Assembly: GCA_963509715.1 (NCBI GenBank) | Contig: CAUPCB010000001.1 | Location: forward strand, 1 to 64,000 | From: JABCPE02 sp963509715 | Lineage (GTDB): Bacteria; Bacteroidota; Bacteroidia; Flavobacteriales; Weeksellaceae | DNA: 64,000 nt | Reading direction: 5' to 3' | In this document: positions 31,964-40,103 of the stretch, piece after piece | How the letters are laid out: each line of letters begins with the position of its first letter | Position numbering within the stretch: the first letter of the stretch is position 1 | Position numbers and translations under genes: made by a program | The notes under the pieces: model-generated | Databases searched by the model: none | What the model was told of the DNA's origin: nothing | The model's input: the letters and a program-made list of their open reading frames with translations, nothing else

Positions 31964-34105
31964 TTATAGATTATTTAAAATAAAGTTTGTCATTTTTTGG
32001 TATAGATGTAGTCTTGTGTTTCCACCATATATTCCATGGTTTTTGTCTGGATAGGTCATGAACTCAAATTCTTTGTTTTTCTGAATAAGAGCTTCCGCCA
32101 TTTCTACTGCATTTTGATAGTGGACATTGTCATCCGCTGTTCCGTGGATTAGCAGGTATTTGCCTTTCATCAAATCAGTGAAATTGATAGGTGAATTTTC
32201 ATCGTATCCTTGTGGGTTTTCTTGTGGTGTTTGTAGATATCTCTCAGTATAGATAGTATCGTAATAACGCCAAGTGGTTACTGGTGCCACAGCGATTCCT
32301 ACCTTGAAAACATCTGATCCTTTGGTCATTGCCAGACTTGCCATATATCCTCCAAAACTCCATCCAAATATCCCAATTCGTCCAGCATCTACAAAGCTCT
32401 GTGAACCAATCCACTGTGCAGCAGCGATTTGGTCTTCTATCTCGTATTTTCCTAAATTCTTGTAAGTAGCTTTTTTATATTTCGTTCCACGATAGCCCGT
32501 TCCACGCCCATCTACACAAAGCACAATGTATCCTTTTTGAGCCAAAAGGTTAAACCAAATTGCGTTTCTGCCGTCCCAAGCATTGCTTACCTGTTGTGAA
32601 CCAGGCCCAGAATACTGGTACATCAGCACAGGATATTTCTTGTTGGGCGAGAAGTCTTTGGGTTTTATCATCCAAGCGTTCATCTGGTCGCCATTTTTGT
32701 TTGGAATTTGGAAAAATTCTTTGGTTACGAAACCATCTGACTGCAGTTTTTTCAGTGCCGAATTATTATTCTGTAATTCTCGCAGAGTTTTCCCGTTAAA
32801 ATCCCTCAAAGTGTAAGTATTCGGCTGTTCTGCGGAAGAATGTGTGTTGATGAAATATTGGAAAGACTTGCTGAAATCAGCATTATTAGTTCCATTTAAT
32901 TCAGAAACTATCTGCTTTTTCCCTGTCTTGATGTTTATTTTGCTCACCACTCTATTGGTGCTGCCTTTTTCGGTGGTCTGCACCAAGATTTCAGAATTTT
33001 TTGGGTTAAAACCATAGTAGTCGGTGATTTCCCAGTTGCCTTTGGTGATTTGTTTTTTTAGTTTTCCGTCAGGCGTGTACCAGTAAAAATGTCTGAAACC
33101 ATCTCTTTCCGAAGCCCAAAGGAAAGAATTGTCCTCCAAAAATTCCAAAGAAAGATTGTCCGTTTCTATCCAAGCGGCATCCGTTTCGGTCAGGATTTTC
33201 TTGGTAGAATAGTTTTTAGTATTTATTTTGATGATTTCCAACTTGTTCTGGTGTCTGTTGGAAGTCGCTATCGCAATTTCATTTGGCAGTGAAGTTTGGA
33301 AAACCTGTGGAATATAATAAGTTTCAAAGTTAGCAAGATTGATTTGTGTGGATTTATTTAGTTTTAAATCATAGGCGTATACCGAAACTTTTGAGTTTTC
33401 TTCTCCAGCTTTCGGATATTTGAAACGAAAATCCTGCGGATACAGATTTCCATTGAAAACCAGCATGTTCATTTCTTTTACTTGGCTTTCATCAAATTTC
33501 ACGAAAACCAGACTTTCGCTGTTTTTTGTCCATTGGTACATATCTGCATGTCCAAATTCCTCCTCATAAACCCAGTCTGCCAGTCCGTTGATGATTTTAT
33601 TTTTCTCACCATCGAAAGTGATTTGGGTGATTTTCTCAGAGCTGAGGTCTTGGTAATAAAGATTATTCCCAGAGATAAAAGCAACGAATTTTCCATCGGG
33701 AGAGAATTTAGGCTCCTGAACCCAGTTTCCGTTGTTTAGGGCAGTTATTTTTCCGTTTTTATTGAGATTTACCACATGGTATTTTCCTAGGAAAGAATGG
33801 CGGTAGATAGGCTGTTGTTCGTTCATAACCAGCGCTTTACTTTCATCGTGAGAAAATGTATAATCCTGTATCTTAGCCTCTAATATGGTTTCTATTTTTT
33901 TTCCTGTTTTGTAGGAATATTTTACGATTCCATCTTTTTCCAGAACGGTGTAGTGTTCTCCATCGTTCATGGAGTTTATCCCATAGATAAACTCAGTTCT
34001 GTAATAGCCTGAGTGTATTTTATTTAAAGTGATTTCCTGAGCGGAATTCAGCGTAAAGACACTAAAAACGACACAAGAGATTAGTTTTTGATATAAAATC
34101 TTCAT
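31964..34105 (-). CDS. dipeptidyl peptidase IV (S9B serine peptidase)
   Basis: A periplasmic exopeptidase releasing X-Pro (and X-Ala) dipeptides from peptide N-termini. The signal peptide covers about residues 1-22 (ISCVVFSVFTLNSAQE). An eight-bladed beta-propeller (about 40-460, DPPIV_N) contains the Glu pair region WVYEEEFGHADMYQWTKNS, which binds the substrate N-terminus. The C-terminal alpha/beta hydrolase (about 490-713) has nucleophile Ser583 in GWSFGGYMAS, an Asp at 658 or 659 in HGTADDNVH and His690 in DKNHGIYGG. The 713-aa length matches Porphyromonas and Elizabethkingia DPP IV. It precedes and is transcribed with the POT peptide importer, making a peptide-scavenging pair. Confidence 0.94.
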   Translation of the reverse strand: MKILYQKLISCVVFSVFTLNSAQEITLNKIHSGYYRTEFIYGINSMNDGEHYTVLEKDGIVKYSYKTGKKIETILEAKIQDYTFSHDESKALVMNEQQPIYRHSFLGKYHVVNLNKNGKITALNNGNWVQEPKFSPDGKFVAFISGNNLYYQDLSSEKITQITFDGEKNKIINGLADWVYEEEFGHADMYQWTKNSESLVFVKFDESQVKEMNMLVFNGNLYPQDFRFKYPKAGEENSKVSVYAYDLKLNKSTQINLANFETYYIPQVFQTSLPNEIAIATSNRHQNKLEIIKINTKNYSTKKILTETDAAWIETDNLSLEFLEDNSFLWASERDGFRHFYWYTPDGKLKKQITKGNWEITDYYGFNPKNSEILVQTTEKGSTNRVVSKINIKTGKKQIVSELNGTNNADFSKSFQYFINTHSSAEQPNTYTLRDFNGKTLRELQNNNSALKKLQSDGFVTKEFFQIPNKNGDQMNAWMIKPKDFSPNKKYPVLMYQYSGPGSQQVSNAWDGRNAIWFNLLAQKGYIVLCVDGRGTGYRGTKYKKATYKNLGKYEIEDQIAAAQWIGSQSFVDAGRIGIFGWSFGGYMASLAMTKGSDVFKVGIAVAPVTTWRYYDTIYTERYLQTPQENPQGYDENSPINFTDLMKGKYLLIHGTADDNVHYQNAVEMAEALIQKNKEFEFMTYPDKNHGIYGGNTRLHLYQKMTNFILNNL

Positions 34106-34130
34106 TTTAGATAAATTTTAGAAAGTTGTC

Positions 34131-34138
34131 CAAAGATA
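34131..34138 (-). promoter_or_regulatory. -7 box of the DPP IV-POT operon
   Basis: TATCTTTG on the minus strand, 26 nt before the ATG at 34105. No TTG at the ideal -33 distance. Confidence 0.5.
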
Positions 34139-34251
34139 ATGATTCTTTAGAAGAAATTTAATAAAACTTAATAGAAGTTTAACTTTTACAAACTTAACCT
34201 TGACCAAAAAAACGAATCAAACAAATAGAAAATCGTAAAAATTTGAACATT

Positions 34252-34614
34252 ATGAAAAAGTTAGTTTTAAGTTTAGCATTAGTCGGAGCATTTGGTTTCG
34301 TATCAGCACAAGAAGCTCCGAAGGAACATGGTTGTCATCGTCCAGAACAAAGAAAAATGGAAAGAGGAAAAGAAGGCAGAGGAAAAAGATTAGAAGAACT
34401 AAATCTTTCCGAAAAACAAACAAAACAGCTGGAAGAACTTCGTAAACAGCATAAAGCGGACAAGGAAAAACTTCATGAGAAACATCAGCGAAAACTCAAA
34501 AAAATTCTGACGCCTGAGCAGTATGAAAAATGGCAGTCCAGCCACCCAAAGAGAAAGGATGAAAGGAGAATGCCTCCACCACCTATGGAACAGCCAGAAA
34601 TAAAAGGAAATTAA
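34252..34614 (+). CDS. secreted Spy/CpxP-like protein
   Basis: A small exported protein of 120 aa from the ATG at 34252; an ATG at 34243 would add three residues. The signal peptide is MKKLVLSLALVGAFGFVSAQ. The mature part is very basic and helical, with the region LEELNLSEKQTKQLEELRKQHKADKEK followed by ILTPEQYEKW. This is the LTxxQ-like layout of the Spy/CpxP family of periplasmic chaperones and metal- or stress-responsive proteins. A His/Cys pair (HGCH) follows the signal and a Pro-rich tail ends the protein. Chaperone activity is inferred. It is divergent from the DPP IV operon and followed by a strong terminator. Confidence 0.75.
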   Translation: MKKLVLSLALVGAFGFVSAQEAPKEHGCHRPEQRKMERGKEGRGKRLEELNLSEKQTKQLEELRKQHKADKEKLHEKHQRKLKKILTPEQYEKWQSSHPKRKDERRMPPPPMEQPEIKGN

Positions 34615-34621
34615 AAACGAA

Positions 34622-34651
34622 AAAGCAGAAATCTAGATTTCTGCTTTTTAT
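34622..34651. terminator. bidirectional terminator
   Basis: A palindrome AAGCAGAAATC / GATTTCTGCTT flanked by A and T runs, between the Spy-like gene and the convergent nikR. Confidence 0.8.
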
Positions 34652-34661
34652 TTTAATATCA

Positions 34662-35063
34662 TTAATCAGCCTTTGTGGTTGTAAGTTTTCCGTGTTCTAT
34701 TCCTTTCACTGAAATGAGACTATTAGCAAGCTCTATCAAAACGGAAGCTTTTCCTCTTACCGCGATAATTTCCATGCACAAATCATGTTCCAAATGGAAG
34801 TGCATAGAAGACAAAATATTGTCATGATATCTATGCTGGATATTGGTCAATTTATTTACCAATTCCCTTCTATGGTGGTCAAACACCAAAGTAATAGAAC
34901 CAGCCACTATGGCATCATTGTCCCATTTTTCTGAGACTAAACTCTTGTTAATCAGATATCTGATGGCTTGAGAACGATTTTTAAATAAATTCTCTTCTGT
35001 ATATTTATCCAAAGCCTCTAAAAGGTCTTCTTCTAGAGAAACACCAAAACGAACAATACTCAT
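34662..35063 (-). CDS. nikR: nickel-responsive transcriptional regulator NikR
   Basis: A ribbon-helix-helix repressor that binds Ni(II) and controls nickel uptake genes. I start at the ATG at 35063, giving 133 aa, the usual NikR length; the longer open frame upstream runs antisense through nth. The RHH domain (1-45) is MSIVRFGVSLEEDLLEALDKY with NRSQAIRYLI. The ACT-like nickel domain has the ligand set His77, His88, His90 and Cys96 (QHRYH, MHFHLEHDLC), matching E. coli H76/H87/H89/C95. No nickel transporter or urease genes are in the window, so its targets are elsewhere. Two inverted repeats lie in the region shared with the divergent nth. Confidence 0.92.
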   Translation of the reverse strand: MSIVRFGVSLEEDLLEALDKYTEENLFKNRSQAIRYLINKSLVSEKWDNDAIVAGSITLVFDHHRRELVNKLTNIQHRYHDNILSSMHFHLEHDLCMEIIAVRGKASVLIELANSLISVKGIEHGKLTTTKAD

Positions 35064-35085
35064 ATGAAAATAGCATTTTAAAATA

Positions 35086-35126
35086 ACTATAACAAATATA
35101 GTAATTTTATATAACAGAAATGTTAT
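35086..35126. promoter_or_regulatory. paired inverted repeats in the nikR-nth intergenic region
   Basis: Two small dyads: ACTATA-N5-TATAGT (35086-35102) and ATAACA-N4-TGTTAT (35111-35126). They lie 22-65 bp upstream of nikR and are candidates for an autoregulatory operator. They do not match the E. coli NikR site (GTATGA-N16-TCATAC). Confidence 0.35.
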
Positions 35127-35180
35127 TTTTATCAAAAAAAATATTATTAATTCATTATTTTTGCCACAAATCTTTTGATA

Positions 35181-35804
35181 ATGACCAAAAAACAAAGAGC
35201 CGATTTTGTGAGAAAAGAGCTGGACAAACTCTATCCCACAGTTCCCATCTTCCTGCACCATACGGATGCCTATACGCTGTTGGTAGCGGTGGCTCTTTCG
35301 GCGCAGACTACGGATAAAAAAGTGAACGAAATCACTCCTGAGCTTTTCCGAGTTGCAGGGACGCCACAAGCTATGGCAAGGCTGGAAGTAGCAGAAATAA
35401 AGGATTTAATAAAAGAAATCGGCCTCTCAAACACTAAAGCCAAAAATCTGAAAGGCATGGCAGAAATGCTGCTCAGGGATTATGAAGGCGTGGTGCCGCA
35501 GACTTTCGAGGAATTAGAAAAACTTCCAGGTGTAGGGCACAAAACCGCCTCTGTGGTGATGAGCCAGTGGTTTGGTTTCCCAGCGTTTCCTGTGGATACG
35601 CATATTCATCGGCTGATGAAACTTTGGAAGCTGACAGAAGGAAAAAATGTAATCCAAACCGAAGCCGATGCCAAAAAACTTTTCCCCGAGAAAGATTGGA
35701 ATAAGCTACATTTGCAGATTATTTCCTACGGAAGAGAATATTCTCCAGCGAGGAACTGGAGTTTAGAAAAAGATTTTATCACAAGACAAATGTTTGAAAA
35801 ATAA
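35181..35804 (+). CDS. nth: endonuclease III family DNA glycosylase lacking the Fe-S cysteines
   Basis: A base-excision repair glycosylase/AP lyase acting on oxidised pyrimidines. From the ATG at 35181 it has 207 aa. The helix-hairpin-helix LEKLPGVGHKTASVV carries the catalytic Lys121, and FPVDTHIHRL carries Asp139, both at the expected E. coli positions plus one. The C-terminus, where Nth normally has a C-x6-C-x2-C-x5-C [4Fe-4S] site, reads GREYSPARNWSLEKDFITRQM and contains no cysteine at all. Catalysis should remain, but the cluster is absent. It lies directly against a glycosyltransferase gene (next ATG right after its stop) and is divergent from nikR. Confidence 0.93.
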   Translation: MTKKQRADFVRKELDKLYPTVPIFLHHTDAYTLLVAVALSAQTTDKKVNEITPELFRVAGTPQAMARLEVAEIKDLIKEIGLSNTKAKNLKGMAEMLLRDYEGVVPQTFEELEKLPGVGHKTASVVMSQWFGFPAFPVDTHIHRLMKLWKLTEGKNVIQTEADAKKLFPEKDWNKLHLQIISYGREYSPARNWSLEKDFITRQMFEK

Positions 35805-36563
35805 ATGACACCGAAAGTTTCCATCATCACGCCATCTTATAACTCTTCAGAATTTATAGAAGAGACCATAAAATCAGTTCTTGACCAGACTTTTCAGGAT
35901 TGGGAGTGGCTGATTACCGATGATAAATCAAGTGATAATACCGCTGAAATCATCAGGAAATATAACGACCCAAGAATAAAACTGCAAGTCCTTGAACAAA
36001 ATGGAGGCGCAGGAAATGCACGAAACAAAAGCCTTGAAAGAGTTTCAGGAAGATATATTACTTTTTTGGATAGTGATGATTATTGGGAACCTTTGTTTTT
36101 GGAACGAATGATTGGTTTTATGGAAGAAAATAAAGCCGAGTTAGCCTATTCCAGCTATGCCCGATGTGATGAACATCTAGTTCCTATTCTCAAAGATTTT
36201 CAGGCGGATGTAGAGGTAACTTTTGATAATTTATTGAAAACCTGTCGCCTTTCTTTGCTGTCGTCTATGTATGACAGCCAGCGAGTGGGAAAATTCTTTT
36301 TTCCGATAGGAAGCAAGAGAGAAGACCATGTGATGTGGCTAAATTTATTAAAAGTAATTCCTAAGGGATATCCTGTGGAAAAAACTTTGGCTAAATATAG
36401 AATGCGCGAAGGCAGTGTTTCCCGAAAGAAAAAAGACATCATAAAAGACCAGTATTTGGTTTATAGGGAATTTATGGGGTTTTCGGTGGTAAAGTCCCTG
36501 TATTACACCTGTCTATGGGCAGTAAATGGTTTTATGAAATATTCTAAATGGTTCAAAGGATGA
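35805..36563 (+). CDS. family 2 glycosyltransferase
   Basis: A 252-aa GT-A-fold sugar transferase. The N-terminus PKVSIITPSYNSSEFIEETIKSVLDQTFQDWEWLITDDKSSD is the nucleotide-sugar binding region. The DxD-like motif is TFLDSDDYWEP (about residue 90), preceded by GGAGNARNKSLE. A C-terminal amphipathic helix (about 225-250) may attach it to the membrane. It resembles the WcaA/TuaG-type enzymes that build O-antigen, capsule or teichuronic polymers; donor and acceptor are unknown. It sits between nth (adjacent, no gap) and trmN6 (4-nt overlap), so expression is coupled to DNA and tRNA maintenance genes rather than to a polysaccharide cluster. Confidence 0.9.
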   Translation: MTPKVSIITPSYNSSEFIEETIKSVLDQTFQDWEWLITDDKSSDNTAEIIRKYNDPRIKLQVLEQNGGAGNARNKSLERVSGRYITFLDSDDYWEPLFLERMIGFMEENKAELAYSSYARCDEHLVPILKDFQADVEVTFDNLLKTCRLSLLSSMYDSQRVGKFFFPIGSKREDHVMWLNLLKVIPKGYPVEKTLAKYRMREGSVSRKKKDIIKDQYLVYREFMGFSVVKSLYYTCLWAVNGFMKYSKWFKG

Positions 36564-37261
36564 AACCTTTCCATTTCAAACAATTCAGCATTTTGCAGGA
36601 TAAAAATGTATTCCGAGTGGGAACAGATGGTGTTTTGCTTGGTGCATTGGCGGCTTGTGAGGCGACTTCCAAGGTGCTGGAAGTAGGCACAGGAACGGGA
36701 CTGATTTCTTTGATGACAGCCCAAAGAAATCCCAGAGCCGAGATTTTAGCACTTGATATCAATGAAAAAGCGGTGGAACTGGCAGGGCAGAATTTTAGCA
36801 ATTCGCCGTTTAAGGATAGGCTAAGTGTAGAGCTTTTTGACTTTAAAAATTATATTTCTGAAGAAAAATTTGATTTAATTCTTTCCAATCCGCCTTATTT
36901 TGAGCAGATGGATTCCTCTCAAAAAGATGTTTTGGCGCGGCAGCAGGTGGAGCTTAATTTTGAACAGCTGATACAGAATTCTTCGGCATTACTTTCGGAA
37001 AACGGATTGTTTTCGGTGATTATCCCAAAATCATCAGAGGCTTTTTTTATAGAAAAATGTGCAGATTTTGCACTGAAACTTAAACGAAGAGTGGTAGTGC
37101 GCGGAACTCCACAAGCGGAAGCAAAACGCTGTGTGCTGGAGTTTTCTTTTTGTGAGGGAGAACCTCAGGAGGAAGAGCTTGTTTTAGAACTTTCACCACG
37201 ATGCTACTCAGATGAATATCTGCGGCTTACGAGAGATTTTCATGTTTTTGAGAAGAAGTAG
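36560..37261 (+). CDS. trmN6: tRNA1(Val) (adenine(37)-N6)-methyltransferase
   Basis: Methylates N6 of A37 in tRNA1-Val (YfiC family). I choose the ATG at 36560, which overlaps the upstream stop as ATGA and gives 233 aa beginning MKPFHFKQFSILQDKNVFRVGTDGVLLGA, the typical start of this family. The SAM site is VLEVGTGTGLISLMTAQ, and the N6-adenine motif is NPPYFEQM. The C-terminal part includes RVVVRGTPQAEAKRCVLEF. Translational coupling to the glycosyltransferase is indicated by the 4-nt overlap. The downstream neighbour is convergent. Confidence 0.92.
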   Translation: MKPFHFKQFSILQDKNVFRVGTDGVLLGALAACEATSKVLEVGTGTGLISLMTAQRNPRAEILALDINEKAVELAGQNFSNSPFKDRLSVELFDFKNYISEEKFDLILSNPPYFEQMDSSQKDVLARQQVELNFEQLIQNSSALLSENGLFSVIIPKSSEAFFIEKCADFALKLKRRVVVRGTPQAEAKRCVLEFSFCEGEPQEEELVLELSPRCYSDEYLRLTRDFHVFEKK

Positions 37262-37274
37262 GGAATAAAAATAT

Positions 37275-37577
37275 TTATGTTTTATTTCTTTTATTTAATA
37301 ATATTTTTATCATTAGATGAATTATTCCCCAGCAAATCAGAAATACAATGGATTGTAATATAAAAATAGAAGAAAAAGATAAATCTACCATTGCTAAACC
37401 AAATAGAAGTATATTCACAGGTAAGGTAAATATAACCAAAGGCAGCCAGAGAGGGTGTTTGTGACTGAAGCCGAATGTCTCGAATTTAGGGAAACTTACA
37501 AGCACAACTATAGTTCCTAGTAGTACATATATTAGACTTATACCAAAAGATAGAAGTAATAATTTTCTGTTTTTCAT
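37275..37577 (-). CDS. small membrane protein
   Basis: A 100-aa protein with three hydrophobic segments (about residues 5-28, 42-62 and 68-93) and a basic tail (KILLNKRNKT). No family is recognised and there are no conserved polar or cysteine motifs. It starts 3 nt after the engB stop on the same strand, so it is co-transcribed with engB. Low-complexity membrane proteins like this are often poorly conserved. Confidence 0.55.
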   Translation of the reverse strand: MKNRKLLLLSFGISLIYVLLGTIVVLVSFPKFETFGFSHKHPLWLPLVIFTLPVNILLFGLAMVDLSFSSIFILQSIVFLICWGIIHLMIKILLNKRNKT

Positions 37578-37580
37578 TTT

Positions 37581-38189
37581 TCATTTAACAGAAATGATTT
37601 TGTTAGTTTCTTCTATGAAATCCAAAATCTGCTCTCCGCCCAGTTTTTTCTCTGCTGAGGTGACAAAAATATTGGGTAGTTCTTCCCAAGTTTCCAAAAG
37701 AATTTTCTTGTATTCTGCAACGCTTTTTTCTGCGGCAGCTTGGGTTTTCATCTTGTCTGATTTAGTGAAGATGATGGAAAAAGAAATTTGGTTTTCTCCG
37801 CACCACTCTATGAATTCCAAATCTATCTTCTGTGGCAGGTGGCGGATGTCTACCAAAACAAAGAGATGAACGAGGTTTTCTCTGTTGAGAATATAATTAG
37901 TAATCAGTTTTTCAAAATCTTTTCTCTGTGACTTGGAAACTCTTGCGTAGCCGTAGCCAGGCAGGTCGGTAAGATACCATTCTTCATTAACCAAAAAATG
38001 ATTGATAAGCTGTGTTTTCCCTGGTGTCTGCGAAGTTTTCGCTAAGTCTTTTTGGTTCATCAAGGCGTTTATCAGAGAGGATTTTCCTACATTACTCCGC
38101 CCAATGAAAGCATATTCTGGAAGATTGGGCTCTGGGCAGTCCTGCCATTTTTGGCTGCTTTTTACGAAAGAAACAGATTTTATTTTCAT
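37581..38189 (-). CDS. engB: ribosome biogenesis GTP-binding protein EngB (YsxC/YihA)
   Basis: An essential small GTPase (202 aa) required for late assembly of the 50S subunit. The G-motifs are in order: G1 GRSNVGKS (30-37), G2 TSQTPGKTQ, G3 DLPGYGYA, G4 TKSDK and G5 TSAEK. The KIDLEFIEWCGENQISFSIIFTKSDK segment is family-typical. It lies upstream of a small membrane gene in a short operon; the alpha/beta hydrolase gene is 50 bp further upstream on the same strand. This hydrolase/engB neighbourhood next to the dcw cluster is common in Flavobacteriia. Confidence 0.95.
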   Translation of the reverse strand: MKIKSVSFVKSSQKWQDCPEPNLPEYAFIGRSNVGKSSLINALMNQKDLAKTSQTPGKTQLINHFLVNEEWYLTDLPGYGYARVSKSQRKDFEKLITNYILNRENLVHLFVLVDIRHLPQKIDLEFIEWCGENQISFSIIFTKSDKMKTQAAAEKSVAEYKKILLETWEELPNIFVTSAEKKLGGEQILDFIEETNKIISVK

Positions 38190-38239
38190 TTCTAAATTTT
38201 GTATTTGAAAAATGGAAGCTAGTAACTAACTTCCATTTG

Positions 38240-39001
38240 TTAAACTTTATCTTTTAACCAGTTGTAGAGAATTCCATTAAATTCCTCTGGCTTTTCCATC
38301 ATTGCGGCGTGTCCACATTGGTCTATCCAGAACAGCTCCGAATTAGGTATCAGCCTGTTCATTTCTATGGCTACATCTGGTGGAGTTACATTGTCCTGTT
38401 TTCCCCAGATGATGCAGGTAGGACATTTGATGTTAGGCAGCTCATTCTGCATATTGTGTTTGATGGCGCTTCTTGCCAGCATTACTGTTTTTATGCCTTT
38501 CATTCGGTCATTTACGATGCTGAAAACTTCATCCACAAGCTCATCTGTGGCTACATCAGGATTATAAAAAACTTCTTGGGTTTTTCTTTTGATGTATTCT
38601 TTGTCGCTTTTTCTAGGGAAACTATCCCCGAAAGAACGCTCATAAAGTCCTGAACTTCCCGTAAGAACAAGAGAATGAACATATTCTGGACGAGCCAAAG
38701 TAAGGATAAGTCCTATATGTCCTCCCATGGAGTTTCCTACCACAGTAACAGGTTTCCCAATTTCCTGTTTGATGAATTTTCCTACAAATTTTGAAATCGC
38801 TGTGAGGTTGGTATTTAGCACAGGTAAGTCATAGATAGGCAGCTGTGGGACAAATACTTTGAAGCCTTTGTCAGCGAAGAATTCAGCCATTTCCTCGAAA
38901 TTGCTGAGTCCTCCCATAAGCCCATGCAGAAGAACCATAGGATGGCCTTCTCCTTTCTCTATGAAGTGATATTTCTTATCTTTTTTTGTCTTAAAAATCA
39001 T
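38240..39001 (-). CDS. alpha/beta hydrolase
   Basis: A cytosolic hydrolase of 253 aa from the ATG at 39001; a GTG at 39013 would add four residues. The oxyanion-hole motif is LLHGLMGG (24-31), the nucleophile elbow is GNSMGGHIG (Ser91), the acid is in WGKQDNVTPP and the His is in QCGHAAMMEKPEEF. This is the MhpC/carboxylesterase-type fold with a short cap domain (about 120-190). The substrate is unknown. The gene is divergent from the dcw cluster, occupying the slot that in relatives precedes mraZ. A TATCTTTG box on the minus strand at 39025-39032 is its likely promoter. Confidence 0.87.
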   Translation of the reverse strand: MIFKTKKDKKYHFIEKGEGHPMVLLHGLMGGLSNFEEMAEFFADKGFKVFVPQLPIYDLPVLNTNLTAISKFVGKFIKQEIGKPVTVVGNSMGGHIGLILTLARPEYVHSLVLTGSSGLYERSFGDSFPRKSDKEYIKRKTQEVFYNPDVATDELVDEVFSIVNDRMKGIKTVMLARSAIKHNMQNELPNIKCPTCIIWGKQDNVTPPDVAIEMNRLIPNSELFWIDQCGHAAMMEKPEEFNGILYNWLKDKV

Positions 39002-39024
39002 ACCAATACTCACAAAAGTAATCG

Positions 39025-39032
39025 CAAAGATA
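39025..39032 (-). promoter_or_regulatory. -7 box of the alpha/beta hydrolase gene
   Basis: TATCTTTG on the minus strand, 24 nt upstream of the chosen ATG and 11 nt before the alternative GTG, which supports the ATG. Confidence 0.5.
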
Positions 39033-39142
39033 TTAAATAAAAATTTAAAAAATAGGTTTTATCTCAAAAAAAAATGAATATTTACTACCAAAATCATTTT
39101 ATCATAAGATATAACTTATCCACATGAAAGATAAAATTAGAT

Positions 39143-39170
39143 TTGTTTTAAAAAAATATATATAATTTTG
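39143..39170 (+). promoter_or_regulatory. main promoter of the dcw cluster
   Basis: TTG (39143-39145) and TAATTTTG (39163-39170) with a 17-nt spacer match the Bacteroidota -33/-7 consensus, 31 nt before the rsmH start. No MraZ-type repeats (TGGGN) are present, in line with the absence of mraZ. Confidence 0.6.
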
Positions 39171-39201
39171 TAAACTTATAGTATATCAAAGTAAGTTAGA
39201 A

Positions 39202-40095
39202 ATGTATCATAAACCTGTTTTACTTGCAGAAAGTGTAGATGCCTTAGTAAATAATCCTGATGGCGTATATGTGGATGTTACCTTCGGTGGAGGAGGGCAT
39301 TCTCGTGAGATTTTGTCCAGACTTTCTGAAAAGGGCAGGTTGTTTAGTTTTGACCAAGATTCTGATGCGTTAAATAATGCGATAGAAGACTCTAGATTTA
39401 CTTTGATTAACCAAAATTTTAGATTTTTAGAAAATTCACTGCTGATGTATGGTGTCACTCAGGTGGATGGGATTTTGGCTGATTTAGGAGTGTCGTCTCA
39501 TCAGTTTGACCAAGCTGAACGCGGATTTTCTATCAGAAGTGATGCCCCTTTGGATATGCGTATGAACAATATGCAAAGCCTTGATGCTCAAAGTGTAGTC
39601 AATGATTATGAAGAAGAGCTTTTGGCGGATATATTTTATTATTATGGAGAGCTAAGAGAGGCAAGGAAATTAGCAAGAGAAATCGTTCGCTATAGAAAGG
39701 AAACAAGAATAGTAACCACAGAAGATTTAAAAAAAGTTTTTTCATACATACCAGCTCATAAGAGTAATAAATTTTTTGCACAAGTTTTCCAAGCGATAAG
39801 GATAGAGGTAAACCAAGAGCTAGAAGCACTACAGGAACTACTAGTTCAGTCTTGTAGAATATTGCGGAAAGGAGGGAGATTAGTGGTTATATCTTATCAT
39901 TCTTTGGAGGATAGATTGGTTAAGATGTTTTTAAAATACCAGATGTTTGAAGGGGAGCCAGAGCGGGATATTTATGGAAACTATGAAAAGAAATTTGAGC
40001 TTCCATGTAGAAAAGTGATAGTTCCTACGGAAGAAGAAATAGAAGATAACTCGCGGGCAAGGAGTGCAAAAATGCGTGTTGGGATAAAACTATAA
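39202..40095 (+). CDS. rsmH: 16S rRNA (cytosine(1402)-N4)-methyltransferase RsmH (MraW)
   Basis: Methylates N4 of C1402 in the ribosomal P site. It has 297 aa. The N-terminus YHKPVLLAESVDALV is followed by the SAM motif YVDVTFGGGGHSREIL, then DGILADLGVSSHQFDQAERGFSIRSDAPLDMRMN, the strongest signature of the family. The C-terminal part has GGRLVVISYHSLEDRLVKMFLK and NSRARSAKMRVGIKL. It is the first gene of the dcw cluster here; in most Flavobacteriia mraZ comes before it. ftsL follows 8 nt later. Confidence 0.97.
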   Translation: MYHKPVLLAESVDALVNNPDGVYVDVTFGGGGHSREILSRLSEKGRLFSFDQDSDALNNAIEDSRFTLINQNFRFLENSLLMYGVTQVDGILADLGVSSHQFDQAERGFSIRSDAPLDMRMNNMQSLDAQSVVNDYEEELLADIFYYYGELREARKLAREIVRYRKETRIVTTEDLKKVFSYIPAHKSNKFFAQVFQAIRIEVNQELEALQELLVQSCRILRKGGRLVVISYHSLEDRLVKMFLKYQMFEGEPERDIYGNYEKKFELPCRKVIVPTEEEIEDNSRARSAKMRVGIKL

Positions 40096-40103
40096 GTAAA
40101 GAA

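Noticed and set aside
35064..35369. N-terminal extension of about 102 aa on NikR
   Set aside because: The ATG at 35063 gives the exact NikR start and length; the extra part is antisense to nth and the intergenic region.
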